A DNA stretch of 64,000 nt from Ktedonobacter sp. SOSP1-85 (GCF_016587415.1 NZ_BNJI01000001.1:6301501-6365500), one strand, 5' to 3'. Counted from the first letter of the stretch, positions 9,419 through 19,435 are shown. Notes: generated by a model from the sequence alone, not told the origin. Program-made: numbers and translations.

Positions 9419-11803
9419 ATGTCTGTCAATAAAGATATTTTTGAGGTGGGACGGAAGCCAAATTATGATTTTCAATCAGTTGGTCGCCCGGAGGTGGAAT
9501 GGAGTGAGGCCGATCGCATGGCGGAGCATCTTGTCCCCACCCATTGTTCCTTCTGTGGTGTGCAATGTGGGATGCACCTCAAGGTCCACCATGGAAAGGT
9601 TATTGGCGTCGAACCACGCCTGTACCCACATAATCGTGGCTCACTCTGTCCCAAAGGGGTTGTCGCTTATCAGCAGGCGAATCACCCTGATCGCCTGCGC
9701 TATCCACTCATGCGTAAGGGCGGGAAGGGAAGCCCCCTGGAGCGAGTCAGTTGGGATGAAGCCCTGGACTATATCGCGGGCCGCTGGCAGCAGATTCAGC
9801 AGCAGTATGGACGCGATGCCGTCTCGATCTATAGCGGCTCCTCCATGACGAACGAAAAGTGCTATATCATGGGTAAGTTTGCCCGTGCTGGTTTGCGTTC
9901 CCGCCACATCGATTACAATGGCCGCCTGTGTATGTCCTCGGCGGCGGTGGCCTATAGCAGGGCCTTTGGCGTTGATCGCTCATCGCTTCCTCTACCAGAC
10001 ATCGAACTGGCCAAATGTATTATGATCTTTGGTTCCAATGTCGCGGAATGTTTTCCCGTTGCCATGCAATGGATCTGGCGCGCACGCGACAAGGGAGCCC
10101 GCCTGATTGTGGTTGATCCCCGCGAGGGGTTGCAAATTCTTCGTGAGACGGCGACTCGCGTGAGTCAGTTGACCTCAGGAAAACTGCTGGCCGAGATGGT
10201 CTATCTTCCACAGCAGGGCCGTGCAAGCAATGTTGCCATTCGTCCAAACGTCTATTCCCATGAGCTCTGTTATGCAACCTCTCCTGGAACGGCTTTTGAG
10301 CGCACGATTCCCCTCGATGAGCTGGTCGTTGGGCTTCGTAACGATACGTTCTTTTTGCGCTGGCCACAGAAGGACGTTGAGGTCATTCCACGCGTGAGTC
10401 ATATGCTTACCTCGACGAGTGCGCCGCCTCTTATTCGTCTCCTCACGAGCATTGGTCTTGATGGAACCCCTTTGCTTACTCCTTTCAATTGGGGTGGCGC
10501 GGCTACCTTTCCCTTTCTGCCCAGAGTGCAGGTGGATCGCCTGGTACTCTCGCTGGCCCGGTGGCGCATCAGCACTGATATGCGTGATCGAGAACTCTCT
10601 TCCTCCTCGCTCGAGACATTTCGAGCGGCGCTCACCACCTGGCGTACCTGCTGGAACGTTCCTCGCTATGTCTATCTGAGCATGATGGATAATCGCCTCT
10701 TGCTTGATCTTGAAAATCTGGAGCAATGCGATGAACTCCGCACAGAACTACAGAGTCTGCCTCCAAACGGTGCCCTCATCTTGCAAGAAGTCTTTCCTGC
10801 GCTGGATCAGGCATGGGTCCACGGTCCGGGTAGACACTATATCACCGAGTGCGTGGTTCCCTTAATCAGACGCGAGAAGCCAAATACCAGCCACAGCACA
10901 GCGGCCTCCACCGACTCTGCTGCGTCAAAAAATCTGATACTACGCGAACAGCGCCTTAAAGCGCCTGGCAGTGAATGGCTGTTTGTAAAGCTTTACGTGG
11001 GCCTCAATCTGCAAGAAGATTTGATTGCTGGACCACTGCGCTCCTTTGCCCATGACGCACTCAAGGAAGGCCTTGCTCAGGACTGGTTCTTCATCCGCTA
11101 TAGCGATCCCGATCCCCATATTCGCCTGCGCTTCTCTGGCGATCCCAGGATATTGAGAGAGAGATTACTACCCCTGGTCTGCCAATGGAGTTCCTCGCTC
11201 ATGATGAGAGGCACGTGTTTGCGTTTTGCTTTCGATACCTATGACCGCGAGATCGAGCGCTATGGTGGTTTATCAGGCATCGGACTTGCCGAGCGCCTCT
11301 TCGGTGCTGATAGCCGCGCCGCTGCAGACCTTGTGGCTCTCCTCAGCCAGGCGCACACGTTAGAACTGGAAAAAGATCTACTGGCTGCTCTTAGTGTTGA
11401 TGATCTGCTCGCCAGCCTGGGAGCCTCCGGGCCAATGAGGCTGAAGTGGTATCGCCAAAGGGTGAAAGAGAGGAAGCAGGTGGGAAAAACGTACCGGCAA
11501 AAACGTGTGTCATTGCGCTCGTTGCTCAATGATCCAGCATCATTTCTGGCGACGCTTGCAGGTGGTCGGGAGGTGCTTCTGGTACTAGGGAAGCGTCGTG
11601 AAGAGGTACTTCCTGTTGCTGAACAGCTGGCTGCCCTCCATGCGCAAGAGGCCCTCTCTCAGTCATTCACATCACTTTATAGTAGCTATGTACATATGCA
11701 TTGTAATCGGCTCCTCGGCCTCAATCGTCTCGCAGAAGAGGAAGTCATTGGACTCCTCCTGCGTACATATGAAGGTTTAGAGCGGGCTCCAGTCACCCCT
11801 TGA
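9419..11803 (+). CDS. Chimeric ORF: molybdopterin oxidoreductase N-terminus joined to LanB dehydratase C-terminus
   Basis: Residues 1-236 are the N-terminus of a NapA/NasA-type nitrate reductase. They carry a [4Fe-4S] motif at Cys43, 46, 50 and 77, the Mo-ligand context YNGRLCMSS (Cys171), and end in GARLIVVDPRE. From about residue 237 (base 10127) the protein becomes the C-terminal part of a class I lanthipeptide dehydratase: GRASNVAIRP, IPLDELVVGLRN, ARWRIS. After about residue 509 follows the SpaB_C-like glutamate-elimination domain (WLFVKLYVGLN, HIRLRFSGDP). The catalytic remainder of the molybdoenzyme and the glutamylation part of LanB are both missing. The frame is open for 794 codons, but neither activity should be complete. 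It probably arose by a deletion joining two genes, or by misassembly. Confidence 0.88.
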   Translation: MSVNKDIFEVGRKPNYDFQSVGRPEVEWSEADRMAEHLVPTHCSFCGVQCGMHLKVHHGKVIGVEPRLYPHNRGSLCPKGVVAYQQANHPDRLRYPLMRKGGKGSPLERVSWDEALDYIAGRWQQIQQQYGRDAVSIYSGSSMTNEKCYIMGKFARAGLRSRHIDYNGRLCMSSAAVAYSRAFGVDRSSLPLPDIELAKCIMIFGSNVAECFPVAMQWIWRARDKGARLIVVDPREGLQILRETATRVSQLTSGKLLAEMVYLPQQGRASNVAIRPNVYSHELCYATSPGTAFERTIPLDELVVGLRNDTFFLRWPQKDVEVIPRVSHMLTSTSAPPLIRLLTSIGLDGTPLLTPFNWGGAATFPFLPRVQVDRLVLSLARWRISTDMRDRELSSSSLETFRAALTTWRTCWNVPRYVYLSMMDNRLLLDLENLEQCDELRTELQSLPPNGALILQEVFPALDQAWVHGPGRHYITECVVPLIRREKPNTSHSTAASTDSAASKNLILREQRLKAPGSEWLFVKLYVGLNLQEDLIAGPLRSFAHDALKEGLAQDWFFIRYSDPDPHIRLRFSGDPRILRERLLPLVCQWSSSLMMRGTCLRFAFDTYDREIERYGGLSGIGLAERLFGADSRAAADLVALLSQAHTLELEKDLLAALSVDDLLASLGASGPMRLKWYRQRVKERKQVGKTYRQKRVSLRSLLNDPASFLATLAGGREVLLVLGKRREEVLPVAEQLAALHAQEALSQSFTSLYSSYVHMHCNRLLGLNRLAEEEVIGLLLRTYEGLERAPVTP

Positions 11804-12118
11804 ATGCTTGCACTTTCGTATCTGGTTGAGGCAGCCAATCTGCGCACCAGGGCAAATTTGTGGAGGCAGATGGACCCATTTGTCCGATGACGAGACGCGC
11901 TTTTTTCTCGACCAACACTGGAGTCATCGAGTATCTGCCTATTCGGACGATTTCACCGACCAGGAAGCCATTGCAGCAATTCTGTTTTTCAAAAAGCCCT
12001 GGGATATCTTCCTACATATATTGACAAAGGTAAATTTTGCATGTTACATTTGTTTACAACGTTGTAAAACGGAGACGATAAACTTGCAAGGAGGCATCCT
12101 CAGGCAAAGGAGTTGCAC
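11804..12118. other. Stretch without a recognisable gene
   Basis: Between the chimera and the GH43 gene an open frame of about 110 codons (11808-12140) overlaps the GH43 start but has no recognisable domain and no ribosome site. It may be the debris of a gene that followed the dehydratase. The GH43 promoter and its ribosome site AAAGGAG (12106-12112) lie at the right end. Confidence 0.4.
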
Positions 12119-14740
12119 ATGCCACGATTATTTGCAATAGCGAAATCGTCGCTATTTAAACGTTTCCCCCGCTATAGCATTGCTCTGCTGATCATGCTAC
12201 TGTTGTTTCCGCTTTCTGCCAGCGCCCAGGCCGCTTCCGTAACGCGTAGCGCCCAGGCACAAGCAAATAAGCAGGTAAACAATGCCTATAGCAATCCGAT
12301 CATTGCCCAGACAGCCGCAGATCCAACGATTACCAAGGGGCTTGATGGATATTACTATGTCGTTGCGACCTCGGATCTCTGGTCCGATGGTTCGTTCCAC
12401 ATTCTTCCCATCCAGCGCTCAACGGACCTCGTTCACTGGCAATTTGTGGGCGATGCCTTCCCGACTCGGCCCGATTGGGTTGATCCCACTGCTGGCCTCT
12501 GGGCACCTGATATCCAGTATTTTAATCATAAGTACTATATGTACTATACTGTGTCGAATACTAAGACTTTGCCCAAGTATGGCACGGCGGCTGGTCCCAG
12601 CTCGATAGGCGTCGCGGTGGCTGATAGCCCGGCTGGGCCATGGCAGGACGCGGGCCCTTCGGCTGGTGGAAGTTTCCAGCACGGGCCGATTGTTCCCCCA
12701 CGTGCCTGTGTCTTCAATACCGACCCTAACTGCTACTACTGGACTATTGATCCCGCCGTCTTTACCGACCACGATGGTCAGCGTTATATGTACTATGGCA
12801 GCTTTTTCGGCGGAACCCTGGTCCAGAAATTAGCACCTGACGGTTTGCAAGTGACCGGGTCTTCGTACCAGATTGGACATTGGGACCGCTATGAAGGTAC
12901 CTATGTGATACGCCATGATGTCAACGGCAAGGCGTATTACTACAACTTCTCTTCCTCGGGCAATTGTTGCAATGGCCCCGAAAGCCCCTATAGCGTCGTA
13001 GTTAGCCGCGCCACCTCGCCGTTAGGACCGTTTGTCGATCAGAACGGCTATCCTATGGAGACGCCATCCATACAGCCTGTACCGACTCAGCGCCCTTCTA
13101 CTGATCCCGCTGGCGTCAACAGTGGAGCGCAGGGTGGTGGCTACCCCACGCTCAAGCAGAATGGTAACAAGTGGCGAGGTATTGGACATAACGCCATGAT
13201 TACGGACCTCTCCGGGCAGGATTGGATCATCTATCATGGTGTCGATGAGAATGATGGCTGGGTAAAAGGCTCAGGCATCTCATTCCGTCAGTTGTTTATG
13301 GATCGCGTAGACTGGACGGCGGATGGCTGGCCGATTGTTAACGATGGCAAGGGGCCATCGCTCACCAATGTTGCTCCAGTTACCACGCCAACCTTTGGTG
13401 ATAACTTTAATGTGACGAACAGCTCTTTGAATGTGAACTGGAATAGGCTGAGCGGAAACTGGCAGAGCAATGCCGGAGATGCCACCACTGGCGGTTTTGC
13501 CACGCAAACAGGGCAGAATGGCCAAGGCTTGCTCGTCAGCCAGATGACGATTCCCCAGGGATACCGTACAGAGCTAGATCTCCGTCTGGAAAAAGCTGGA
13601 CCTGCCGGGCGCTATGGAGGAGTAGTCTCCTATCGCGAGGAAGGGGACAACAATTCAGCCTTTATTGCGGCCTTCATTGATCCCGTTCACAATACGCTGG
13701 TGACCGTTCCCTATCAGAATGGACACGCTATCCAGGGTGAGCAGGCCACGCCGCTGCCTGCCAATTTCGATCCCTCAGACTGGCATCACCTGATCATCGA
13801 TGATGAAAGCGGCCAGTTAGATCAGGCGCGCTTCCGTTTTACGCTCTCTGACACGCAGCGCGATCCGCTCGCGGTACAGGAGCGAACGCTACCTGCTTCT
13901 TTCCGTGTGAATGATGGCAAGGTTGGCTTTATCACTGAGAATGCGCAGGCCGACTTCGACAATATTGCTACCGCATCCTTGAATCATCATGTCGCGCCAC
14001 CACAGCAAGCACCACGGGCTGGTACCCTGCTCTCGCCGTACTCTGACGAGTTCAACGGGAAACTGGGAGCGCAGTGGTCATGGGCACATGAAGATGCAGC
14101 CCGGCACTCGTTCGTCAATGGACAACTCTCAATCACCATCAATGGTGATCTTTATCGCAATCAGAACAGTGCAACCAATCTTCTGCTAGAGAATCAGCCT
14201 GCCGGTAACTATATGATGGAAACCAAGCTCACGTTTGATCCAAATACTAATTACCAGCAAGCAGGCTTGCTCATATATAGTGATGATGACCACTATATTA
14301 AAGTTGGCGTGACGCACCATGAATCGTTAAACAAAGTCATCGCTGGTCATGAAACGCTGGACCCCGCTCCAGGCGATCAAAAGACCTGCGATGTACAGCC
14401 ATCACCCACCAGCAACATTGCTGTCAAGACCTATACCACGCAGCAATGTCCGCTGGAAGGCGAGAGTTGGGATTACCTCTCAAATCCCCATCCGACCCAG
14501 AATGGTAGTACGGCGACAAAGCCGACTGTAACCACCTGGTTGCGTGTCTATCGTAATGGGAATGCCTATACGCCCTATAGCAGCGTGGATGGCGTTCACT
14601 GGATCAGAGGAAATGCATGGGATCTTGACCCGGTATCGTCAGCATACCCCATCAAGATTGGTCTGTTTGGCTTCTCTTCTGGACCTGTCAATACCATTCC
14701 CGCATACTTTGATTATGTCCACGTCTATAGTCAACCCTAG
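12119..14740 (+). CDS. Secreted GH43-family arabinosidase/xylosidase with C-terminal laminin-like domains
   Basis: Exported five-bladed-propeller glycosidase for plant-wall arabinan or xylan. The ATG at 12119 is chosen because AAAGGAG sits 6 bp upstream; the TTG two codons earlier abuts it. A signal peptide (KRFPRYSIALLIMLLLFPLSASAQA) precedes the catalytic domain. Likely catalytic acids are Asp about 68 (ADPTITKG), Asp about 211 (WTIDPAVF) and Glu about 258 (RYEGTYV). After about residue 430 come two concanavalin-like beta-sandwich modules (FGDNFNVT onwards, and SDEFNGKLGAQWSW onwards, the latter like DUF1349 or the GH43 C-terminal domain). A rho-independent terminator follows. Substrate is inferred from the family. 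Confidence 0.88.
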   Translation: MPRLFAIAKSSLFKRFPRYSIALLIMLLLFPLSASAQAASVTRSAQAQANKQVNNAYSNPIIAQTAADPTITKGLDGYYYVVATSDLWSDGSFHILPIQRSTDLVHWQFVGDAFPTRPDWVDPTAGLWAPDIQYFNHKYYMYYTVSNTKTLPKYGTAAGPSSIGVAVADSPAGPWQDAGPSAGGSFQHGPIVPPRACVFNTDPNCYYWTIDPAVFTDHDGQRYMYYGSFFGGTLVQKLAPDGLQVTGSSYQIGHWDRYEGTYVIRHDVNGKAYYYNFSSSGNCCNGPESPYSVVVSRATSPLGPFVDQNGYPMETPSIQPVPTQRPSTDPAGVNSGAQGGGYPTLKQNGNKWRGIGHNAMITDLSGQDWIIYHGVDENDGWVKGSGISFRQLFMDRVDWTADGWPIVNDGKGPSLTNVAPVTTPTFGDNFNVTNSSLNVNWNRLSGNWQSNAGDATTGGFATQTGQNGQGLLVSQMTIPQGYRTELDLRLEKAGPAGRYGGVVSYREEGDNNSAFIAAFIDPVHNTLVTVPYQNGHAIQGEQATPLPANFDPSDWHHLIIDDESGQLDQARFRFTLSDTQRDPLAVQERTLPASFRVNDGKVGFITENAQADFDNIATASLNHHVAPPQQAPRAGTLLSPYSDEFNGKLGAQWSWAHEDAARHSFVNGQLSITINGDLYRNQNSATNLLLENQPAGNYMMETKLTFDPNTNYQQAGLLIYSDDDHYIKVGVTHHESLNKVIAGHETLDPAPGDQKTCDVQPSPTSNIAVKTYTTQQCPLEGESWDYLSNPHPTQNGSTATKPTVTTWLRVYRNGNAYTPYSSVDGVHWIRGNAWDLDPVSSAYPIKIGLFGFSSGPVNTIPAYFDYVHVYSQP

Positions 14741-14765
14741 TTCGCCCTGACCCCAAATGATATAA

Positions 14766-14803
14766 ACCGGAGAAGTCGGAATGACCAGACTTCTCCGGTT
14801 TTG
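14766..14803 (+). terminator. Rho-independent terminator of the GH43 gene
   Basis: AACCGGAGAAGTC and its complement form a perfect stem around a short loop, followed directly by TTTT. It begins 25 bp after the GH43 stop. Confidence 0.85.
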
Positions 14804-14922
14804 TTGATAAAGGATGGATACGCTTTGCAGTGTACACAGAACCACCTATTGCGTGACGACGTGATATTTCGGCAGCATAGTTAAAGTGGTACTGTCAACT
14901 TGCCCAAAGGAGATATGTAGCA

Positions 14923-15213
14923 GTGTCCTTCTGGCATAGTGGCGGTATGAAAACACAACTATGCAGGGCAGCTATGGCAATCCTGTGCAGCGAATTTGTG
15001 CGCTACACTGACGAGAAGAACATGGAACTGATGAAGCAGACAACACTGGAGTGGCCCCACGCCTTTGCTCGTTATACCTGCTTTGCTGACGAGTTCTTAG
15101 CAACCTATGCCAGTAATCACATCCACGCAGTCGATGGCGACTGGATAGATGAATTGCGCGAGGTTGCAGAGCAATTGTGCATCGAAGCACGTGTCTATGG
15201 AGAAAAGGCGTAA
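14923..15213 (+). CDS. Small hypothetical protein
   Basis: A 96-residue protein with no domain I recognise. The GTG at 14923 is 10 bp after AAAGGAG; an internal ATG at 14947 is a second option. It is soluble and acidic near the C-terminus (DELREVAEQLCIEARVYGEKA), with a Cys-containing centre. It ends 21 bp before the FGGY kinase start and is probably cotranscribed with it. Confidence 0.5.
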   Translation: MSFWHSGGMKTQLCRAAMAILCSEFVRYTDEKNMELMKQTTLEWPHAFARYTCFADEFLATYASNHIHAVDGDWIDELREVAEQLCIEARVYGEKA

Positions 15214-15234
15214 TAGAATGAAAGGAACTGCTAG

Positions 15235-16755
15235 ATGAACGAGGACTTGGTGATCGGTATTGACGCCGGGACGGCTGGCATGCGCGCTGGCCTCTTTAAT
15301 CTGCGAGGTCAGCCGCGTGGCTTTTGCGATCAGAGCTATCCCACGAGGTATCCACAGCCGGGCTGGGCGGAACAGCAGCCGTCCGACTGGTGGAGGGCGC
15401 TGGTTCAGGTGGTGCGCGGCTGCCTGGAAATTAGCAAGGCCAGGCCAGAGAAGGTCATCGGCCTGGCGATCGATGCTCCATGTAATATTCTCTTCACCGA
15501 TCAGAACGGCGAACCACTGAGCGCGAGCCTGATCTGGATGGATTTGCGCGCCACAGCCCAGGCTCAGATGCTGAGTATGACCGGCGATCCAGTGTTGCGC
15601 TATTGCGGCGGCGATGTGCCTGCCGAGTGGCCGGTTCCCAAGGCTCTCTGGCTCAAACAACAGCGGTTCAAATCCTGGGAGCAGGCTGCTTACCTGGTCG
15701 AACAAATGAGCTGGTTGACCCATCGCTTGACTGGCGTCCTGGCGATTCCGCTGAATAGCGCCGCCGCCAAGTGGCACTATCGCACCGCCGCCGACGCGGA
15801 CTCTCCCACCGGCTGGCCAGAGCGCCTGCTAGTGGAGGTTGGTCTGGAGGATTTGCCTGAAAAAGTTCCCGGTCAACCACTTGCTATGGGCGCGAAGGCC
15901 GGCGAGCTGACGCGGCAGGCTGCCGGTGAACTGGGTTTGCCCGCAGGTACTGCTGTGGCTATGAGCGGAATTGATGCGCATGCCGGTATGCTTGGTTTGA
16001 ATGTGCTGGCGCCGGGTAAGCTGGCGCTGATCACCGGCACTTCAACCTGCCAACTCGCGCAATCTGCTCGGCCAGTCTTCGACAACGGCCTGTGGGGACC
16101 ATTTCAGGATGCGGTAATGACTGGAGAATGGACGCTGGAGGCGGGCCAGGCAAGCACCGGGGGGACTGTGCGCTGGCTGCTCGACACTCTGGGCGGCGCT
16201 CTACCAGTCGGCGAGGAGCGCTACGCCGCCGCCGATGCCGCCGCATCGGCGATCTCGCCCGGCGCGGAAGGGTTGGTTCTGCTGGACTTCTGGCAGGGCA
16301 GCCGTACGCCGATTAAAGATCCGCGTGCCAGGGGAACTATCTGGGGCCTGACGCCCGCTCATGGCCCCGGCCATCTTTTGCGCGCAGTCTACGAGGGCAC
16401 CGCCTACGGCAATCGCCATATTCTCGAGAAACTGAACGAATTGGGAGTAGCAACCCGGCAGATTGTGGCCTGCGGTGGAGGCACACGTAGTTCGCTCTGG
16501 TTGCAAGTCCTGGCTGATGTCGCTGGCCTACCGATTACCCTGACTATGGTTCCTGATGCCGTCGCCCTCGGCAGTGCCATCTGCGCGGCGGTTGGCGCGG
16601 GCGCGTTCACCGATCTGCGTTCCGCCAGCCAGGCCATGGTTTATCCCGGACAGGTCGTCGAACCCAATCCCGGCGTGCGCGCCATCTATGACGAGGGCTA
16701 TGCGCGCTACCGTGCAACCTACGCCGCGCTTGCGCCTCTATTTCAGCAGGGATGA
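15235..16755 (+). CDS. FGGY-family carbohydrate kinase (ribulokinase-like)
   Basis: Cytoplasmic sugar kinase of 506 residues. The N-terminal FGGY domain has the phosphate loop GIDAGTAGMRAG and WMDLRA. The C-terminal domain has the adenosine motif VACGGGTRSSLWLQVLADV and GIDAHAGML before it. Length and layout fit ribulokinase or a relative that phosphorylates ketopentoses. The GH43 glycosidase upstream makes use of released L-arabinose plausible, but no isomerase, epimerase or transporter is in the window. Exact substrate is uncertain. Confidence 0.87.
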   Translation: MNEDLVIGIDAGTAGMRAGLFNLRGQPRGFCDQSYPTRYPQPGWAEQQPSDWWRALVQVVRGCLEISKARPEKVIGLAIDAPCNILFTDQNGEPLSASLIWMDLRATAQAQMLSMTGDPVLRYCGGDVPAEWPVPKALWLKQQRFKSWEQAAYLVEQMSWLTHRLTGVLAIPLNSAAAKWHYRTAADADSPTGWPERLLVEVGLEDLPEKVPGQPLAMGAKAGELTRQAAGELGLPAGTAVAMSGIDAHAGMLGLNVLAPGKLALITGTSTCQLAQSARPVFDNGLWGPFQDAVMTGEWTLEAGQASTGGTVRWLLDTLGGALPVGEERYAAADAAASAISPGAEGLVLLDFWQGSRTPIKDPRARGTIWGLTPAHGPGHLLRAVYEGTAYGNRHILEKLNELGVATRQIVACGGGTRSSLWLQVLADVAGLPITLTMVPDAVALGSAICAAVGAGAFTDLRSASQAMVYPGQVVEPNPGVRAIYDEGYARYRATYAALAPLFQQG

Positions 16756-17068
16756 TAGGATAGCGGCATCGCCCAAAATCAAGGGGAGAAGTCGACAGTT
16801 ATCAAAAATGTATGAAAACGAGGAAAATACTGCGCTAAAGCACTGACACTTACACATAAATCATGAAGGATGGAGAAGAGCGGCGAGATGAACGCCCTCC
16901 AAGACGTCCCTGACCCGCATCCATCCAGAGGATTGTGTCACAAAGAGTACGCTCCCATACATCCTCAATGAACGCAAACACCTGCGCATGGTGACCCGCT
17001 TGCGCATCTGGGGTCGATCAAGCGAAAGCTTCGCGCGGGAGTGGGATCGAGGCGGGCGTTACGACTGG
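16756..17068. other. Intergenic stretch between convergent genes
   Basis: About 310 bp between the FGGY kinase and the AraC-type gene. I see no conserved ORF, no strong terminator stem and no repeat. Confidence 0.5.
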
Positions 17069-17983
17069 TTACCCGAGCTTTCGATACCTGGCCGGGGTCT
17101 TGCCGACTTCTCGCTTGAAGGCTTTGTGAAAGGCTACTGCCGATTCATAGCCGAGAAGCTCTGCGATCTTTTCTATCTCGACGTTGTCCTTGAGCAAGCG
17201 GGTTGCTCTGTGCATGCGCCAATGAGTGAGATACGTGATAGGGGGCTCACCCACAAGACGGGTAAAGCGAGCGGAGAAGACTGAGCGGGAGAGGGCCACT
17301 GCCTCTGCCAGTTCCTCGACCGTCCACCTCTGTTCGGGCGATTGATGAATCAGGCCAAGTGCTGTGCTGATCGGCTGATCGCGGAGCGCCGCTACCCATC
17401 CGGGCGTCGATGCCGCTTGTTGCTCAACCCAAACCCGGATCACGTGAATGAAGAGCAGTTCGGTTAATCGCCTGAGCATCACCTGCGTGCCCAGCCGAGG
17501 CGTGGTCGCTTCGCGTGCGATCAACTGCACAATCTCGGTGAAGCCCGGCACCGTGCGGCCCTGTTCTGCGGGAATATGAATCACTTGGGGCAAGCTGTGG
17601 AGCAAGGGAAAAGCTCCGGGATGCTCCACATGGAACGCGCCACAGAGGACACTCATCTTTGACTCATCGGATGCACCTGCAAAGCCCTGATACTCGCGTT
17701 GCTCGTCATAGTCCACATGCAGGACTTGCGTCAGAGGTGAAGCCGGTTCGTCACAGATCGAGTGCGCGTGCCCGAAAGGGAAGAGCAGGACTGCTCCCTC
17801 TTCGACTCGCAGAGGCGTAGGGTCCCCTTTGAAAAAGAGATAGCCACTCCCAGAGCCGAGCAAGTGAAAGATCATATCTTGACTGGCCGCAAAGTCATAG
17901 CGCCAGGGAGGCGTCAGCTCCCTGCGCGCAGAGATCCACCCTTTCAGTTCGAGTACACTCAGCACATCGGTGAGCACATCCAT
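17069..17983 (-). CDS. AraC-family transcriptional regulator with N-terminal cupin
   Basis: A 304-residue activator. The N-terminal cupin sensor (about 1-180) has GSGSGYLFFKGDPTPLRVEEG and PFGHAHSICD. The C-terminal pair of helix-turn-helix motifs covers about 205-300, with WTVEELAEAVALSRSVFSARF and IEKIAELLGYESAVAFHKAF ending in GKTPARYRKLG. Genes of this cupin/AraC type often lie divergent from NAD(P)H-dependent reductases, as here with the NmrA-like gene 290 bp away, so that gene is its probable target. Confidence 0.92.
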   Translation of the reverse strand: MDVLTDVLSVLELKGWISARRELTPPWRYDFAASQDMIFHLLGSGSGYLFFKGDPTPLRVEEGAVLLFPFGHAHSICDEPASPLTQVLHVDYDEQREYQGFAGASDESKMSVLCGAFHVEHPGAFPLLHSLPQVIHIPAEQGRTVPGFTEIVQLIAREATTPRLGTQVMLRRLTELLFIHVIRVWVEQQAASTPGWVAALRDQPISTALGLIHQSPEQRWTVEELAEAVALSRSVFSARFTRLVGEPPITYLTHWRMHRATRLLKDNVEIEKIAELLGYESAVAFHKAFKREVGKTPARYRKLG

Positions 17984-18272
17984 GCCATTCTCCTCTTTTG
18001 AGACGATCAGACAATTATTTAAGACAATTTAGCATAGATTGCCTCAGCGTTCAAGGGTATACTCTGCCTATCGAGAAGATCACTTGACCCCGCAAGAGTC
18101 GCTACCTTTGGGATCTGATCATGAGACCGCGGCTCAGCGCGGAGGAAACAGTGACCTGGTTACTTCTTCAAGAGTAGAGCGCAGCAGGGGAGCATGGTTC
18201 ACATGAGAGGGCTTTTCGAGAGGCACTTCTCTCTTCCTAGACCATGCGAACCCTGCTGGCGAGGAGGATATC

Positions 18273-19160
18273 ATGATTCTTGTTACAGGTGCAAATGGCC
18301 TGGCCGGTTCTGCTGTCATTCGTGAGTTCGCACGAGTGCACGCCCCTGTCAGGGCGCTCGTCAGGAGTCGTACGAAGGCACAGGCATTAGAGGCATCCCC
18401 CACGGTGGAACTTGTGGAAGGTGACATGCTGCGCCCTGAGACGCTCGCAAACGCGCTCTCTGGGATAGACCGCGTTTTGCTGATCTCCTCTCCCAACCAG
18501 CAGATGGTGGAGACCCAATGTACGTTCATCGATGCCGCCAAAAAGGCGGGCGTTCGCCATATGGTCAAGCTTTCCGGCGTGACGACGTCATTGGATTCGC
18601 CCTTTCTCTTTTCGCGGATGCACGCAGAAATCGGGCGCTATCTCGAACGCTCCGAGCTCGCCTGGACCTACTTGCGTCCCAGCCAATTCATGACGGAGTA
18701 TTTGCGGGAAGTGCCCACCATCGTCGCCGAACGTGCGTTTTTCCTTCCTTTCGAGGATGCAAAGCTCACCCCCGTGGATCTGGAGGACATCGCGAAAGCC
18801 GCTTTTGCGCTGCTGACCACACCAGGGCATGAGGGCAAGACCTATATGATTTCGGGTCCAGAAGCACTGAGCATGACAGAGGTTGCCGAACAGATCTCCC
18901 TTGCCATTGGCAAGACTATACGGTATGTCAACATCTCTCCGGAAGAAAGGAAGCGAGCACAGCTCGCGGCAGGCATTCCCGCCTATGTCGTAGACGCGCT
19001 CGATGTGCAGTCAAGATTGCGTCGGGAGGGCAATGGTGAAGAAGTGGTGCATCCCGAGACGCACATCGCGTTGAGCATTCGTCCCACCACCTTCGCCGAG
19101 TTTGCGCATCGCCATGCCGCCGATTTTCGCGGGGAATCGGGCCATTTCGGAGGAGCGTAG
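18273..19160 (+). CDS. NmrA-like NAD(P)-binding oxidoreductase
   Basis: A 295-residue atypical short-chain dehydrogenase of the NmrA/quinone-reductase type. It begins MILVTGANGLAGSAVIREF, the GxxGxxG dinucleotide-binding motif. It lacks the classical Tyr-x3-Lys pair, as is usual in this branch. GDMLRPETL and LISSPNQQMVETQ follow the family pattern. It is divergent from the AraC gene. Likely role is reduction of quinones or azo or nitro compounds, or redox sensing. Confidence 0.88.
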   Translation: MILVTGANGLAGSAVIREFARVHAPVRALVRSRTKAQALEASPTVELVEGDMLRPETLANALSGIDRVLLISSPNQQMVETQCTFIDAAKKAGVRHMVKLSGVTTSLDSPFLFSRMHAEIGRYLERSELAWTYLRPSQFMTEYLREVPTIVAERAFFLPFEDAKLTPVDLEDIAKAAFALLTTPGHEGKTYMISGPEALSMTEVAEQISLAIGKTIRYVNISPEERKRAQLAAGIPAYVVDALDVQSRLRREGNGEEVVHPETHIALSIRPTTFAEFAHRHAADFRGESGHFGGA

Positions 19161-19435
19161 AGAATGGCTCAAAAAGAGGGCTTTTCGGAATTTGACGTGG
19201 TTGAGTCGTGAAGTCGGGGCCATAGACGCTTGATGGAGCATCAGGCTGCTGGAACGACCTTGCTTTCTGGATCGAGGCCCGTTCAGGCTGCGTTGCATGG
19301 GGGGCTCTGTCAGAGAACCCGGCTCGGTCTGACGCTCGTCTCAAGCGAGAGGAGCGAGGCTCCGGGAGAGAAAGGATAATAAGCCCATACGTGTTTTTTA
19401 CGAAGGGATACCAGGAGGTTCAAAAGGAGTGTGCT

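Noticed and set aside
9419..14740. An intact lanthipeptide or thiopeptide cluster
   Set aside because: Only the C-terminal half of a dehydratase is present; no precursor peptide, cyclase, YcaO or exporter was found.
15097..15777. 226-codon minus-strand frame
   Set aside because: Shadow of the FGGY kinase.
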